Of a stretch of 25,366 bases of DNA, positions 18,801 to 25,207 are shown in pieces. The notes under the pieces were generated by a model. The model made no database searches. It worked only from the letters and a program-made list of their open reading frames with translations, and was not told the origin of the DNA. Source of the stretch: Oscillospiraceae bacterium (GTDB taxonomy: Bacteria; Bacillota; Clostridia; Oscillospirales; Acutalibacteraceae); the NCBI GenBank assembly GCA_019417045.1, contig DXWE01000007.1, forward strand, positions 439 through 25,804, read 5' to 3'. Made by a program: the position numbers and the translations under genes. Each line of letters starts with the position of its first letter. Positions within the stretch are counted from its first letter, which is position 1.

Positions 18801-18988
18801 TCGGGCTGCATGCACCCGGCCGGGACCAGGATATCGCCTATGAGGACAATTATTTCTGGCTGGAGGCAGGGGAAGAGCGGAGGATTGGCTTCACCTGCGA
18901 AGGAGAACCGCCCGCGAATCTGGAAGTATCCGCCTGGAACGCCGATGCGGCGGCGCTGGAGCCATCGCCCGGTGAGGCGGCGCTCTGA
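15824..18988 (+). CDS. Cytoplasmic GH2 beta-mannosidase-like glycoside hydrolase with N-terminal beta-sandwich extension
   Basis: Start chosen at ATG 15824, ten bases after AAAGGAG; a TTG at 15815 is too close. The protein has 1054 residues and no signal peptide. Residues ~1-190 form an extra LamG/DUF1080-like beta-sandwich (WYRDYNSWKVETGALVG, GYYLVFHPG) not present in minimal GH2 enzymes. From ~205 the GH2 layout begins: jelly-roll sugar-binding domain (DVPGTVQSSLVKAG, RWVYRKRFTVP), Ig-like segment, TIM barrel (~500-830) and C-terminal beta domains. Predicted acid/base is Glu622 in WCGGNEFD and nucleophile Glu686 in AITEFSLASPP. The GGNEFD context and FFGKGSNWMPID resemble beta-mannosidases and exo-glucosaminidases more than beta-galactosidases. 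It would trim non-reducing ends of imported oligosaccharides. Exact sugar specificity cannot be read from the motifs. Confidence 0.9.
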   Translation: MSMQLDLSAGWELGWCPEPRLTRWYRDYNSWKVETGALVGKPTGQGRAMIHPDFAPEGDYDVQCRFTLPTEDSEIQFVLCYCIHRLAGYYLVFHPGRAPAVHYTFSDMRERTVAESAGPECAAGREYLLEMERRGDTVTLLLDGEEFYSFEADAPCGRYTALCVTAGEGRFHEIRMTGEGQEEPLFFDDFSEDCLSSDVDVELSELAVEEWIEADVPGTVQSSLVKAGKVPDPYVAFNGPQILWVDHQRWVYRKRFTVPEEMRGKRLRLVFDGVDYRAFFWLNGEKLCYHEGMFGGPEIDIGPYVDLEGENELIVCILPCPNPPHNNVRPYILHRWHFNMYIVTLGLWRPVRLVAEDRIFLADPQVITRRIDPDGTAHLSLSVTLGNMVIWPFEAHVRFTLHSPIPGEEPLSVEKVPGFCQGSLRVCCEMEVPNAALWWPAGMGEQPLYQVDVTADLYEYQKQPTPTEHDELHFRTGIRTLRMLPAPDASLPKEITPVANTNPYGLYNWCLSVNGRAFFGKGSNWMPIDQMLRLPRERYDRLLRRVRDCHINLLRPWGAGLLETDEFYDLCDEYGICVWQETLLANGLYDQSRLEVWRDTMRRNICRLRNHPSLVMWCGGNEFDPDVPENKPVVDEIEALCAELDPAREFHRACPYGGDNHSYLVSWMGGQYYTGYVRDLSVAITEFSLASPPCMESLAKLMPPEELQKWPPDLPDDIHRYDYTQWGENVRRRESAFSVLDAHLSSITNVMFPALSECGKPQSMEEFIEYLQTAQGLLTQFGNDFWRSRWPACTMALSWVFNVIFPDSMSWSYVDYFGVPKRSYYFKKRSLEPLHVGAVFDDLFTPAGNAFTARLFVINETLTPYPGLRIRTRLYSTDLRLLWEDERETAVKADDVKPCGTVRYEIPADMADQVLFLCVDLYDEAGGLLSRSQYCPRVGTPSERMPYLQNGPYIADVKKTRTRLEARVEPDGGDAGAWHCIIRNSGEVPAYQVGLHAPGRDQDIAYEDNYFWLEAGEERRIGFTCEGEPPANLEVSAWNADAAALEPSPGEAAL

Positions 18989-19014
18989 CAACCACGGGAA
19001 AGGAGCTGTCTTTG

Positions 19015-20001
19015 ATGAAATCCAAAGCAACCGTCAAAAGCCCGCCCGGTCTGAGCGGAAAACCGCGCCTGTCCTTCTCTTCCCGGCTGCGGAAGGGGGG
19101 CCGCGAGTTGAAAACGCAGGGCTGGCTCCAGCTGATGGCCATTCCCGGGATCATCTGGCTGATTATCTTCTGCTATGTGCCGATGTACGGCATTGTCATC
19201 GCCTTCAAAAATTACCGGCCGGGTGGCGGGTTCTTTTCCGGCGAATGGGTGGGACTCGAACACTTTATCGCCTTTTTCAGCGATAAATACGCGATCCAAT
19301 CGGTGTGGAACACCCTGAAGGTCAGCTTCATCAAGCTGCTGGTGGGATTCCCGGCGCCGATCCTGTTCGCCCTGTTGCTCAACGAGGTCCAGGGCAAGCG
19401 GTTCAAAAAAGTGGTGCAGTCGGTCTCGTATCTGCCCTTCTTCGTGTCCTGGGTCGTCATGTGGGGCATCCTCTATTCCCTACTCAACCTCAACGGGCCG
19501 CTCAATCAGATTCTGGTGTCCATGGGGCTGATCTCCGACCCCATCCCCTTCCTATCCAGCGAGGATACCTTTATCCCCGTGGCAGTCATCTCCGATCTGT
19601 GGAAGGGGATCGGCTGGAACTCAATTCTGTATCTGGCGGCGATTTCGAGCGTGTCGCAGGAGATGTATGAATCGGCCTATCTGGACGGCGCCAACCGCTT
19701 CCAGCGCTGTATGCATATCACCCTGCCCTCCATCATGCCCACCATCACCATCATGCTCATTCTGGCCATCAGCGGTATCCTGGGGAGCAACTTCGACCAG
19801 CATCTGCTGCTGTCCAATGCCAACAATATCACGGTGGCCAGAACCATCGACACCTATGTGTACCAGATCGGGATCGGCAGCGGCCGCTTCTCCTACGCCA
19901 CGGCGGTCAACCTGTGGAGATCGGTGATCTCCTTCTTCCTGCTGATCACCGCGGACCGTCTGGCCCGTAAGGTGTCCCATGGCGAACGCGGTCTGTTTTA
20001 G
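19015..20001 (+). CDS. Carbohydrate ABC transporter permease, LplB-type (CUT1)
   Basis: ATG 19015 with AAGGAG ten bases upstream (a TTG at 19012 is also in frame); 328 residues. A basic N-terminal tail precedes six predicted membrane segments, beginning with QLMAIPGIIWLIIFCYVPMY. The permease EAA loop that docks the ATPase is visible as EMYESAYLDGANRFQRCMHI followed by a LPSI turn. This is the first of two permeases forming the inner-membrane channel for oligosaccharide uptake. It starts 26 bp after the GH2 stop. LplB/YteP-type permeases typically import oligosaccharides rather than monosaccharides, which fits the cytoplasmic GH2 enzyme. Confidence 0.94.
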   Translation: MKSKATVKSPPGLSGKPRLSFSSRLRKGGRELKTQGWLQLMAIPGIIWLIIFCYVPMYGIVIAFKNYRPGGGFFSGEWVGLEHFIAFFSDKYAIQSVWNTLKVSFIKLLVGFPAPILFALLLNEVQGKRFKKVVQSVSYLPFFVSWVVMWGILYSLLNLNGPLNQILVSMGLISDPIPFLSSEDTFIPVAVISDLWKGIGWNSILYLAAISSVSQEMYESAYLDGANRFQRCMHITLPSIMPTITIMLILAISGILGSNFDQHLLLSNANNITVARTIDTYVYQIGIGSGRFSYATAVNLWRSVISFFLLITADRLARKVSHGERGLF

Positions 20002-20012
20002 GAGGCGAGGGT

Positions 20013-20897
20013 ATGCATTTCAAACGATCTGTGGGAGACTGGATCTTCGATATCTTCCTGTATCTGCTCATGGGCCTTCTGGCGTTTATCTTCATCTACC
20101 CGTTCTGGACGGTGCTGGTCATGTCGTTCAACGACGCCACCGACCTGATGCGGGGCGGGGTCTTCTTCTGGCCGCGGGAATTCTCACTGGATAATTACCG
20201 GGCGGTGTTTGAAAACGAGGGGATCCTGCGGGCCTATTTCATCACCATTTCCCGCACCGTCCTCGGCACGGTGACTCACGTGGTCTGCACCGGCACATTT
20301 GCCTATGCACTGTCCAAAAAGCACCTGAAATTCCGGAATTTCTATTTTGCCCTGTGCGTCATCACCATGTTTTTCAGCGGCGGCATGATCCCCGGCGTGC
20401 TCAACATCTTCAACCTGGGACTCGGAGACAACTACCTCGTGTATATTCTGCCCGGCCTGTACGGGGTCATGAATATGATCATCTTCAAGTCCTTCTTCAA
20501 CTCCCTGCCGGCCGCGCTGGAGGAGGCCGCCAAGATCGACGGCGCCAACGACCTGATTATCTTCTTCCGGGTCGTGTTCCCCAACTCCAAGCCGGTGATC
20601 GCGGTCATTGCCCTGAATATTGCGGTGGGCCAGTGGAACTCCTGGTTTGACGCGTATCTGTACATTCAGGAGGAGAAGCTGTGGCCCATGCAGCTGCTGC
20701 TGCAGCGGGTCATCGCGAGTGCCACCGCCATGGCGGACGCCGTGGCCAGCAATCCCAGCCTGTCGGCGGGAGCGATCACGTCGTATTCGGTACAGCTGGC
20801 CACCATTATTGTGACGATCGGACCCATCGTGTTAATCTATCCTTTCTTCCAGAAATACTTTGTGAAAGGGATGATGATCGGCGCTATTAAGGAGTGA
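20013..20897 (+). CDS. Carbohydrate ABC transporter permease, YtcP/MalG-type (CUT1)
   Basis: ATG 20013, 294 residues. Its ribosome site overlaps the stop codon of the preceding permease, so the two are tightly coupled and probably made in equal amounts. Six membrane segments are expected; the first is IFLYLLMGLLAFIFIYPFW. The EAA loop reads LPAALEEAAKIDGANDLIIF. The protein ends MMIGAIKE, the characteristic C-terminal form (KG-MIGAIKG-like) of the YtcP group. It forms a heterodimeric channel with the upstream permease. No ATPase gene follows, so it probably relies on a shared MsmK-type ATPase encoded elsewhere, as is common in Firmicutes CUT1 systems. Confidence 0.95.
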   Translation: MHFKRSVGDWIFDIFLYLLMGLLAFIFIYPFWTVLVMSFNDATDLMRGGVFFWPREFSLDNYRAVFENEGILRAYFITISRTVLGTVTHVVCTGTFAYALSKKHLKFRNFYFALCVITMFFSGGMIPGVLNIFNLGLGDNYLVYILPGLYGVMNMIIFKSFFNSLPAALEEAAKIDGANDLIIFFRVVFPNSKPVIAVIALNIAVGQWNSWFDAYLYIQEEKLWPMQLLLQRVIASATAMADAVASNPSLSAGAITSYSVQLATIIVTIGPIVLIYPFFQKYFVKGMMIGAIKE

Positions 20898-20957
20898 AAA
20901 GGTGATCGTAGTAACCCGTTCCCCTGCAAACCGTATTTTATGTTAGGAGGCTGAAGT

Positions 20958-22700
20958 ATGAAAAAGTTGATCGCTATGGCACTGGCGGTAGCCATGGTCT
21001 TCTCCCTGTCCGCCTGCGACGGGGGTGGGGATACCCCCAAAGAGCCGGAGGGAGGGTACCGGCAGGTGGACACCTCCGTGACCCACGACTGGAACGTGCT
21101 CGAAAACGTGGATGAAAATTTCAATCTCGAGCAATATATCCAGGATGAGCGGGCAAAATGGTATCTGGGCTATGACACGGAGCTGACCATCTGGTCCCCC
21201 TTCTCCTGGAAGACCTGCAACGACTCCTTTGACAACTACTCGGCTCTGAAAACGGTCAAGGAGATCACCGGCGTGGACCTGACCTGCAACGTGGTGCTCG
21301 GCAGCGTGTCCGAGGCCATCTATCTGATGATGGCCAACGGCAGATGGCCGGACCTGATCACGATGGACGGCAATGACCCGATTGTCACCGAGCTGGTGGA
21401 GGGCGGCTTTGTCTACTCCCTGGATGAGCTGGCAGAGCAGTACGACCCCGGCTTCATCGACAGCCTGCCGGACAGCATGGAGCAGGCGGGCCGGCTGTAT
21501 GACGACGGCAAGCTCTGGGGGATCGTCAGCGACGTGGCCCCCGAATGGAAATACGCGGACGGCGAGATCAAGGGAATGCTCGGCAACCAGGGCTATATGG
21601 TCCGGTATGACCTGTGGACCGCGCTCGGCCAGCCCAGCATCTCCACCCCGGACGAACTCTACAACACGCTCAAACTGTTCAAAGAGACCTATCCCACGCT
21701 CGACGGGAAACCGTCTATTGCACTCGGCGGTTACGGCGAAGGCGGCGACGGTACCCTGCTGACCATCGGCTACTCCTTCGGGCTCAAGCAGAACATCAGC
21801 GTAAACTATGACGACAACAGTGTGACCACCCGGTTTTTGGATCCGAACTTTGAAGAATTTGCGGTATTCATGAACAAGCTGTACCGCGAAGGGCTGCTCG
21901 ATCCGGAATTCTTTGTCAAAGGGACCCAGCAGTCGATCGAGTCCGCCTCCACCAACGTGTTCATGATGCCGTGGGTGTATCACGCGCTGGACGATCCCAA
22001 CAAGGTGCTGCGGCAGACCAGCGAGGAGAGCGTGTTTGTCGCGATCCCGCCCATGTCCGCCACCGGCAAGGAATTCTCCGCGCGGGGGAGCAGCCGGATG
22101 AACGGCTCCTCCATCACCTTCATCACAAAGAAGTGCTCCGACCCCGCCGCGGCCCTGCGGCTGATGCGGTACGGCGCCTCTCCGGAAGGCAGCCTGCAGA
22201 TGTACAAGGGCAACCCCGGCCAGCACTACATTGTGAAGGACGGCGTCTTCTATCAGAGCGACGAGGTGTACGAGAAGAGCAACAGCGGCGAGTGGGCCGA
22301 GTGGAACCAGGACCAGGGTGTCAACGACTACTACTACTTCTATTATTCCCCCATCGAAGAGGGGATCCGGGTCTACGACCTGCGGGAGCAGTACGACATC
22401 CCCAACACCTGGAAGTACTCGTACGACGGCACCAACGAGCTGTTCAACATGTCGCCGATCGCTTCCAGTGAGGCGGGTATCGCGTTCACCTACGTCTCTA
22501 CGATCGGCAACACCGAACAGGCACGGGCCATCACCGCAAGCTCGGAGGCGGAATGCCGCCAGGTCGTGCAGGCCATGCAGCAGGAGATCCGCAATGTCAA
22601 CAACCTGAATAAGCTGGAGGAGTACTGGACCAACCAGTACCGCACCAACATCGAGCGGTTTGGCGAGGCCGCCTGGGGCGACCCCAATCCCAATCCCTGA
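20958..22700 (+). CDS. Extracellular solute-binding lipoprotein of the sugar ABC transporter (LplA/YtcQ-type)
   Basis: ATG 20958 with TAGGAGG upstream; 580 residues, the long form typical of LplA/YtcQ-type binding proteins. The signal MKKLIAMALAVAMVFSLSAC ends in a good lipobox (LSAC, lipidated Cys20), followed by a flexible G/D/P-rich tether. The mature part has the two-lobed solute-binding pattern (WSPFSWKTCNDSFDNYSALK, ALGGYGEGGDGTLL). It captures oligosaccharide outside the membrane and hands it to the two permeases encoded just upstream. Placing the binding protein last, before a stable hairpin, would allow its mRNA to be protected and the protein made in excess. Ligand unknown. Confidence 0.93.
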   Translation: MKKLIAMALAVAMVFSLSACDGGGDTPKEPEGGYRQVDTSVTHDWNVLENVDENFNLEQYIQDERAKWYLGYDTELTIWSPFSWKTCNDSFDNYSALKTVKEITGVDLTCNVVLGSVSEAIYLMMANGRWPDLITMDGNDPIVTELVEGGFVYSLDELAEQYDPGFIDSLPDSMEQAGRLYDDGKLWGIVSDVAPEWKYADGEIKGMLGNQGYMVRYDLWTALGQPSISTPDELYNTLKLFKETYPTLDGKPSIALGGYGEGGDGTLLTIGYSFGLKQNISVNYDDNSVTTRFLDPNFEEFAVFMNKLYREGLLDPEFFVKGTQQSIESASTNVFMMPWVYHALDDPNKVLRQTSEESVFVAIPPMSATGKEFSARGSSRMNGSSITFITKKCSDPAAALRLMRYGASPEGSLQMYKGNPGQHYIVKDGVFYQSDEVYEKSNSGEWAEWNQDQGVNDYYYFYYSPIEEGIRVYDLREQYDIPNTWKYSYDGTNELFNMSPIASSEAGIAFTYVSTIGNTEQARAITASSEAECRQVVQAMQQEIRNVNNLNKLEEYWTNQYRTNIERFGEAAWGDPNPNP

Positions 22701-22727
22701 CGCGGTAACATAGGAGATCCAACGCAA

Positions 22728-22766
22728 AAGGGAGCCGCTCCCGGCGCGGCCGGGAGCGGCTCCCTT
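22728..22766 (+). terminator. Very stable hairpin after the solute-binding gene
   Basis: A perfect 18-bp stem with a 3-base GCG loop, from AAGGGAGCCGCTCCC to its complement. It is followed by only TTCCTATG, not a T run, so it is a leaky terminator or an mRNA 3'-end stabiliser rather than a full stop. The next gene starts 52 bp later in the same direction with no clear promoter of its own. Confidence 0.7.
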
Positions 22767-22818
22767 CCTATGCGGCAGGGGATATCGCCTGAAAGCAGGA
22801 CGAATAACGGAGGTATGT

Positions 22819-23754
22819 ATGGAACACGAAGGCTTACTTCGACGGCTGAGAAGCCCGCAGGGCCGGGTGGACGTGGTGCTGGATACGGATACGTACAACG
22901 AGGTGGACGACCAATACGCACTGGCCTATCTGCTCCGTTCGGGAGAGCGGCTGCGGGTAGAGGCGATCTATGCGGCGCCCTTTTCCCGGTGCGGCGGCCG
23001 GTTTGCCTCTATCCGCGCGGAAACACCGGCGCAGGGGATGGAGCAGAGCTATGAGGAGATTCTGCACATTCTGCGCCTGTGCGGCCGGGAGGAGCTGACG
23101 CCGCGGGTGTTCCGGGGAGCGACGGCGTATCTGCCGGACGAATCCCATCCCGTGGACAGCCCCGCCGCCCGGGACCTGGCAGCCCGGGCAATGGAGCACA
23201 CGCCCGAACAGCCGCTGTATGTGGCGGCGATTGGAGCCATCACCAACGTCGCGTCTGCGCTGCTGTTGCAGCCGGCCATCCGCGACCGGATCGTGGTAGT
23301 GTGGCTTGGGGGGCATGCGCACGACTGGCCGGACTGCCGGGAATTCAATCTCTATCAAGACGTGGCGGCCGCCCGGGTGGTCTTTAACAGCGGCGCGGCA
23401 GTGGTGCAGCTCCCCTGCATGGGGGTGGTCTCCGCCTTCTCCACCACAGCTCCCGAGCTGATCCACTGGCTGAAGGGAAAAAACGCCCTGTGCGACTATC
23501 TGGTGGATCTGACACTACAGGACAGCGCGCGGAATATCGGAGAGGGCTGCTGGAGCCGACCCATCTGGGACGTGACGGCGATCGCCTGGCTGCTGGGGGG
23601 AATGACGCAGGACCGAATCGTGCCCAGCCCGATCCCGCAGTACGACGGGCACTACAGCTTTGACGGGACCCGGCACCCGATTCGCTATGTCTACCATGTC
23701 CACCGGGACGCCCTGTTTCGAGACCTGTTTGCCAAGCTGGCCGCCGGCGGGTAA
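22819..23754 (+). CDS. Inosine-uridine nucleoside hydrolase family protein, variant metal motif
   Basis: ATG 22819 with CGGAGG five bases upstream; 311 residues, normal for the family. The N-terminal Asp cluster reads LDTDTYNEVDDQYALAYLL (Asp22, Asp24, Asp30, Asp31). The classical family motif is DTDPGxDDAxA, so this copy has a two-residue-longer loop with Tyr-Asn-Glu in place of the Pro-Gly region. The later IWDVTA (Asp251) matches the fourth calcium-binding Asp. Family members cleave N-glycosidic bonds of ribonucleosides. Next to a glycan operon, and with an altered loop, its true substrate may be another ribosyl or glycosyl compound. Last gene of the unit, separated from the binding protein by the strong hairpin. 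No signal peptide. Confidence 0.88.
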   Translation: MEHEGLLRRLRSPQGRVDVVLDTDTYNEVDDQYALAYLLRSGERLRVEAIYAAPFSRCGGRFASIRAETPAQGMEQSYEEILHILRLCGREELTPRVFRGATAYLPDESHPVDSPAARDLAARAMEHTPEQPLYVAAIGAITNVASALLLQPAIRDRIVVVWLGGHAHDWPDCREFNLYQDVAAARVVFNSGAAVVQLPCMGVVSAFSTTAPELIHWLKGKNALCDYLVDLTLQDSARNIGEGCWSRPIWDVTAIAWLLGGMTQDRIVPSPIPQYDGHYSFDGTRHPIRYVYHVHRDALFRDLFAKLAAGG

Positions 23755-23851
23755 ATCCGATCCCCTCTCAAAAAAAGGGGCCGCAGCGCTCCGATCAGTT
23801 TTTGCGGGAAGGGGCCGACAGTCACCACCACTGCATTTTTTTGCCTCATAG

Positions 23852-23880
23852 AAAGCCCCCCGATCTCCTCGGGGGGCTTT
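23852..23880 (+). terminator. Terminator of the rightward operon
   Basis: AAAGCCCCCCG (23852-23862) pairs with CGGGGGGCTTT (23870-23880) around ATCTCCT, an 11-bp stem ending in TTT. It lies 98 bp after the nucleoside-hydrolase stop. Because the stem ends in A/T at both sides it could also stop transcription from the opposite strand. The rest of 23755-23935 shows no gene. Confidence 0.75.
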
Positions 23881-23931
23881 GTCGATCGATTCGGCCACAT
23901 AGCTGCTTCCATTGGGTCGGCGATCACATTA

Positions 23932-23968
23932 TAAAAAGAGGCCGGCAATTCGTAAGGAATTGCCGGCC
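23932..23968 (-). terminator. Rho-independent terminator of the tRNA-Ala gene
   Basis: On the minus strand GCCGGCAATTC pairs with GAATTGCCGGC around a CTTAC loop and is followed by CTCTTTTTATAATG. It begins about 8 bases after the CCA end of the tRNA. The T run points to termination on the minus strand. Confidence 0.88.
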
Positions 23969-23975
23969 GCAGGTG

Positions 23976-24051
23976 TGGTGGAGACGAAGAGGATCGAACT
24001 CTCGACCTTACGGATGCGAACCGTACGCTCTCCCAGCTGAGCTACGCCCCC
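23976..24051 (-). tRNA. tRNA-Ala (anticodon CGC)
   Basis: A 76-base cloverleaf reads on the minus strand from GGGGGCGTAGCTCAGC to CACCA. The anticodon stem TACGG/CCGTA encloses TTCGCAT, giving anticodon CGC (plus-strand 24016-24018), which reads GCG. The acceptor stem has a G3-U70 wobble pair, the alanine identity determinant, confirming Ala. The T arm contains GTTCGATC, and the 3' CCA is encoded. It is transcribed alone from a consensus promoter and ends in its own terminator. Confidence 0.96.
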
Positions 24052-24086
24052 ACAGGACACACGGGAGACTTTCCCGTGTGTCCTGT
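24052..24086 (-). promoter_or_regulatory. Perfect 15-bp inverted repeat in the tRNA-Ala leader
   Basis: ACAGGACACACGGGA (24052-24066) and its exact complement (24072-24086) flank the 5-base loop GACTT. The repeat exactly fills the interval between the -10 box and the first base of the tRNA. The predicted start point (~24080) falls within the outer arm, so about 12 bp could fold in the RNA leader. It could be an operator, a leader hairpin affecting RNase P processing, or a recombination scar. Confidence 0.8.
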
Positions 24087-24115
24087 ATTATAGAGTATTT
24101 CCGAGTAAATGTCAA
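24087..24115 (-). promoter_or_regulatory. Consensus sigma-A promoter of tRNA-Ala
   Basis: Minus strand TTGACA (24115-24110), 17-base spacer, TATAAT (24092-24087): both boxes are perfect consensus with ideal spacing, as expected for a stable RNA gene. Confidence 0.92.
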
Positions 24116-24272
24116 GAGGCTCTGCCGAGATTTTTTATAATCAGTCCCCGCTTTTAACGCGAGATCTCCCAGAGGGCAGCGCTAAAACGGCCGGCAAGCC
24201 CGCCACGGCCATGGACGGCAAACCAGGCATCTTTGGCCATGAATCCCGCCGGGATCATGCCCTGCACTCGAG
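24116..24272 (-). other. Region downstream of cas7c; one 34-codon open frame, no recognisable gene
   Basis: In type I-C loci cas4 normally follows cas7 immediately, but nothing here resembles Cas4, Cas1 or Cas2, and there is no CRISPR-type repeat. A short minus-strand frame (24258-24154, MIPAGFMAKDAWFAVHGRGG and on to WEISR) lacks a good ribosome site and is probably chance. No clear terminator for the cas operon is seen. Confidence 0.4.
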
Positions 24273-25207
24273 TCACACCTTGCGGGTACAGGTGACGCCG
24301 GCAGGAAGGGCCGCCTCGTCCACGGTAACGGTGTAATCCTGATAGGAGCGGGCCGGGGAAGCAGGGTCCGTCCGCCGCTCCACCTTTACCGACTCAAAGA
24401 GCTGCCAGGCAGGAGCACAGCCCAACTCGCTGTCGTGCCGGAACACGATGAGCTCCCGAACGGCCATCTTGCCCCGGGCGGCGGAACGGTCGTACTCGAA
24501 CATGTTCAAAATGGCCTGCCACAGCAGTTCCAGATCCTCCTGGGAGAAACCGGTGGTCTTGCGGGCCAGATTGGCGGAGACATATCCCTCGCAGCGATAG
24601 AGGCCGTAGGGCACGATGTATTTCCGGCCCATCTCGGTGTCCTTCTTTTCGGCGTCTGCCTCGGTGGTGATGGCCACCCGGGTGATGGTCACCTCCTGGG
24701 AACCACCGGTTCCACACTGCGGGCAAATCCCAGCTGCACCGGCCCCCGCACCTGGCCGCAATTTAAGGCTGCCTTCACAAAGGTGGTCATCACCGCGCCG
24801 AAAGTGCGGATATCGTAAAAGTTTTTACACATCCAGTCGCGGATGAGGCGATCTGCCTTCTCGCGGGTCTCTCTGTCGTCTGCGGCCGCTTTTTTGGCCG
24901 CCTCCAGGGCTTTTTTCAGATCTTCCCCACTGCCCACCTGATATCCGGCCGCCTGCGCCCCTTCCAGATCGCTGCGGTTGAGGGGCACGCCGTCCTTCAC
25001 ATAGATGCGGTAGCCGGAAGCGTCCTCCTTCACCGTCTCCACATAGTTGCGAATTTTGCGCTTCAGGCACACGTCGGTGACCAGCCCCAGGCCGGTTTCC
25101 GGGTCCACACGGGGCATGTTGCCCGCGTCGGGATCCCCGTTGGGGTTGCCGTTTTCCACGTCGAACAGGATGACAAACTCATAGCGGTTTTTGATCGGTT
25201 CAGACAT
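24273..25207 (-). pseudogene. cas7c: Type I-C Cascade backbone protein Cas7c (Csd2), frameshifted
   Basis: Start chosen at ATG 25207, with AGGAGG nine bases upstream (ATG 25213 is too close). The first frame gives a textbook Csd2 start: FVILFDVENGNPNGDPDAGN, PRVDP, GLVTDVCLKRKIRNYVE, then RTFGAVMT and GPVQLGFARSVEPVVP. It then runs into TGA at 24691-24689. The rest of the protein continues in the -1 frame from QEVTITRVAITTE to TCTRKV and a stop at 24275-24273. One base missing at the CCC (24700-24698) explains it: CCCCAGGAG would restore PQEV and a normal 311-residue protein. Csd2 coats the crRNA in the type I-C interference complex. Both halves retain conserved sequence, so the lesion is recent, a sequencing error, or recoded. 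Downstream adaptation genes are absent. Confidence 0.9.

Noticed and set aside
16208..19030. 940-codon minus-strand open frame opposite the GH2 gene
   Set aside because: Antisense shadow in GC-rich coding DNA. The plus frame carries clear GH2 motifs.
24154..24258. 34-codon minus-strand open frame downstream of cas7c
   Set aside because: No clear ribosome site and no resemblance to Cas4 or another known small protein; most likely chance.
24116..24272. Possible CRISPR repeat remnant downstream of cas7c
   Set aside because: No repeated unit and nothing like the GC-rich palindromic type I-C repeat ending in GAAAC.
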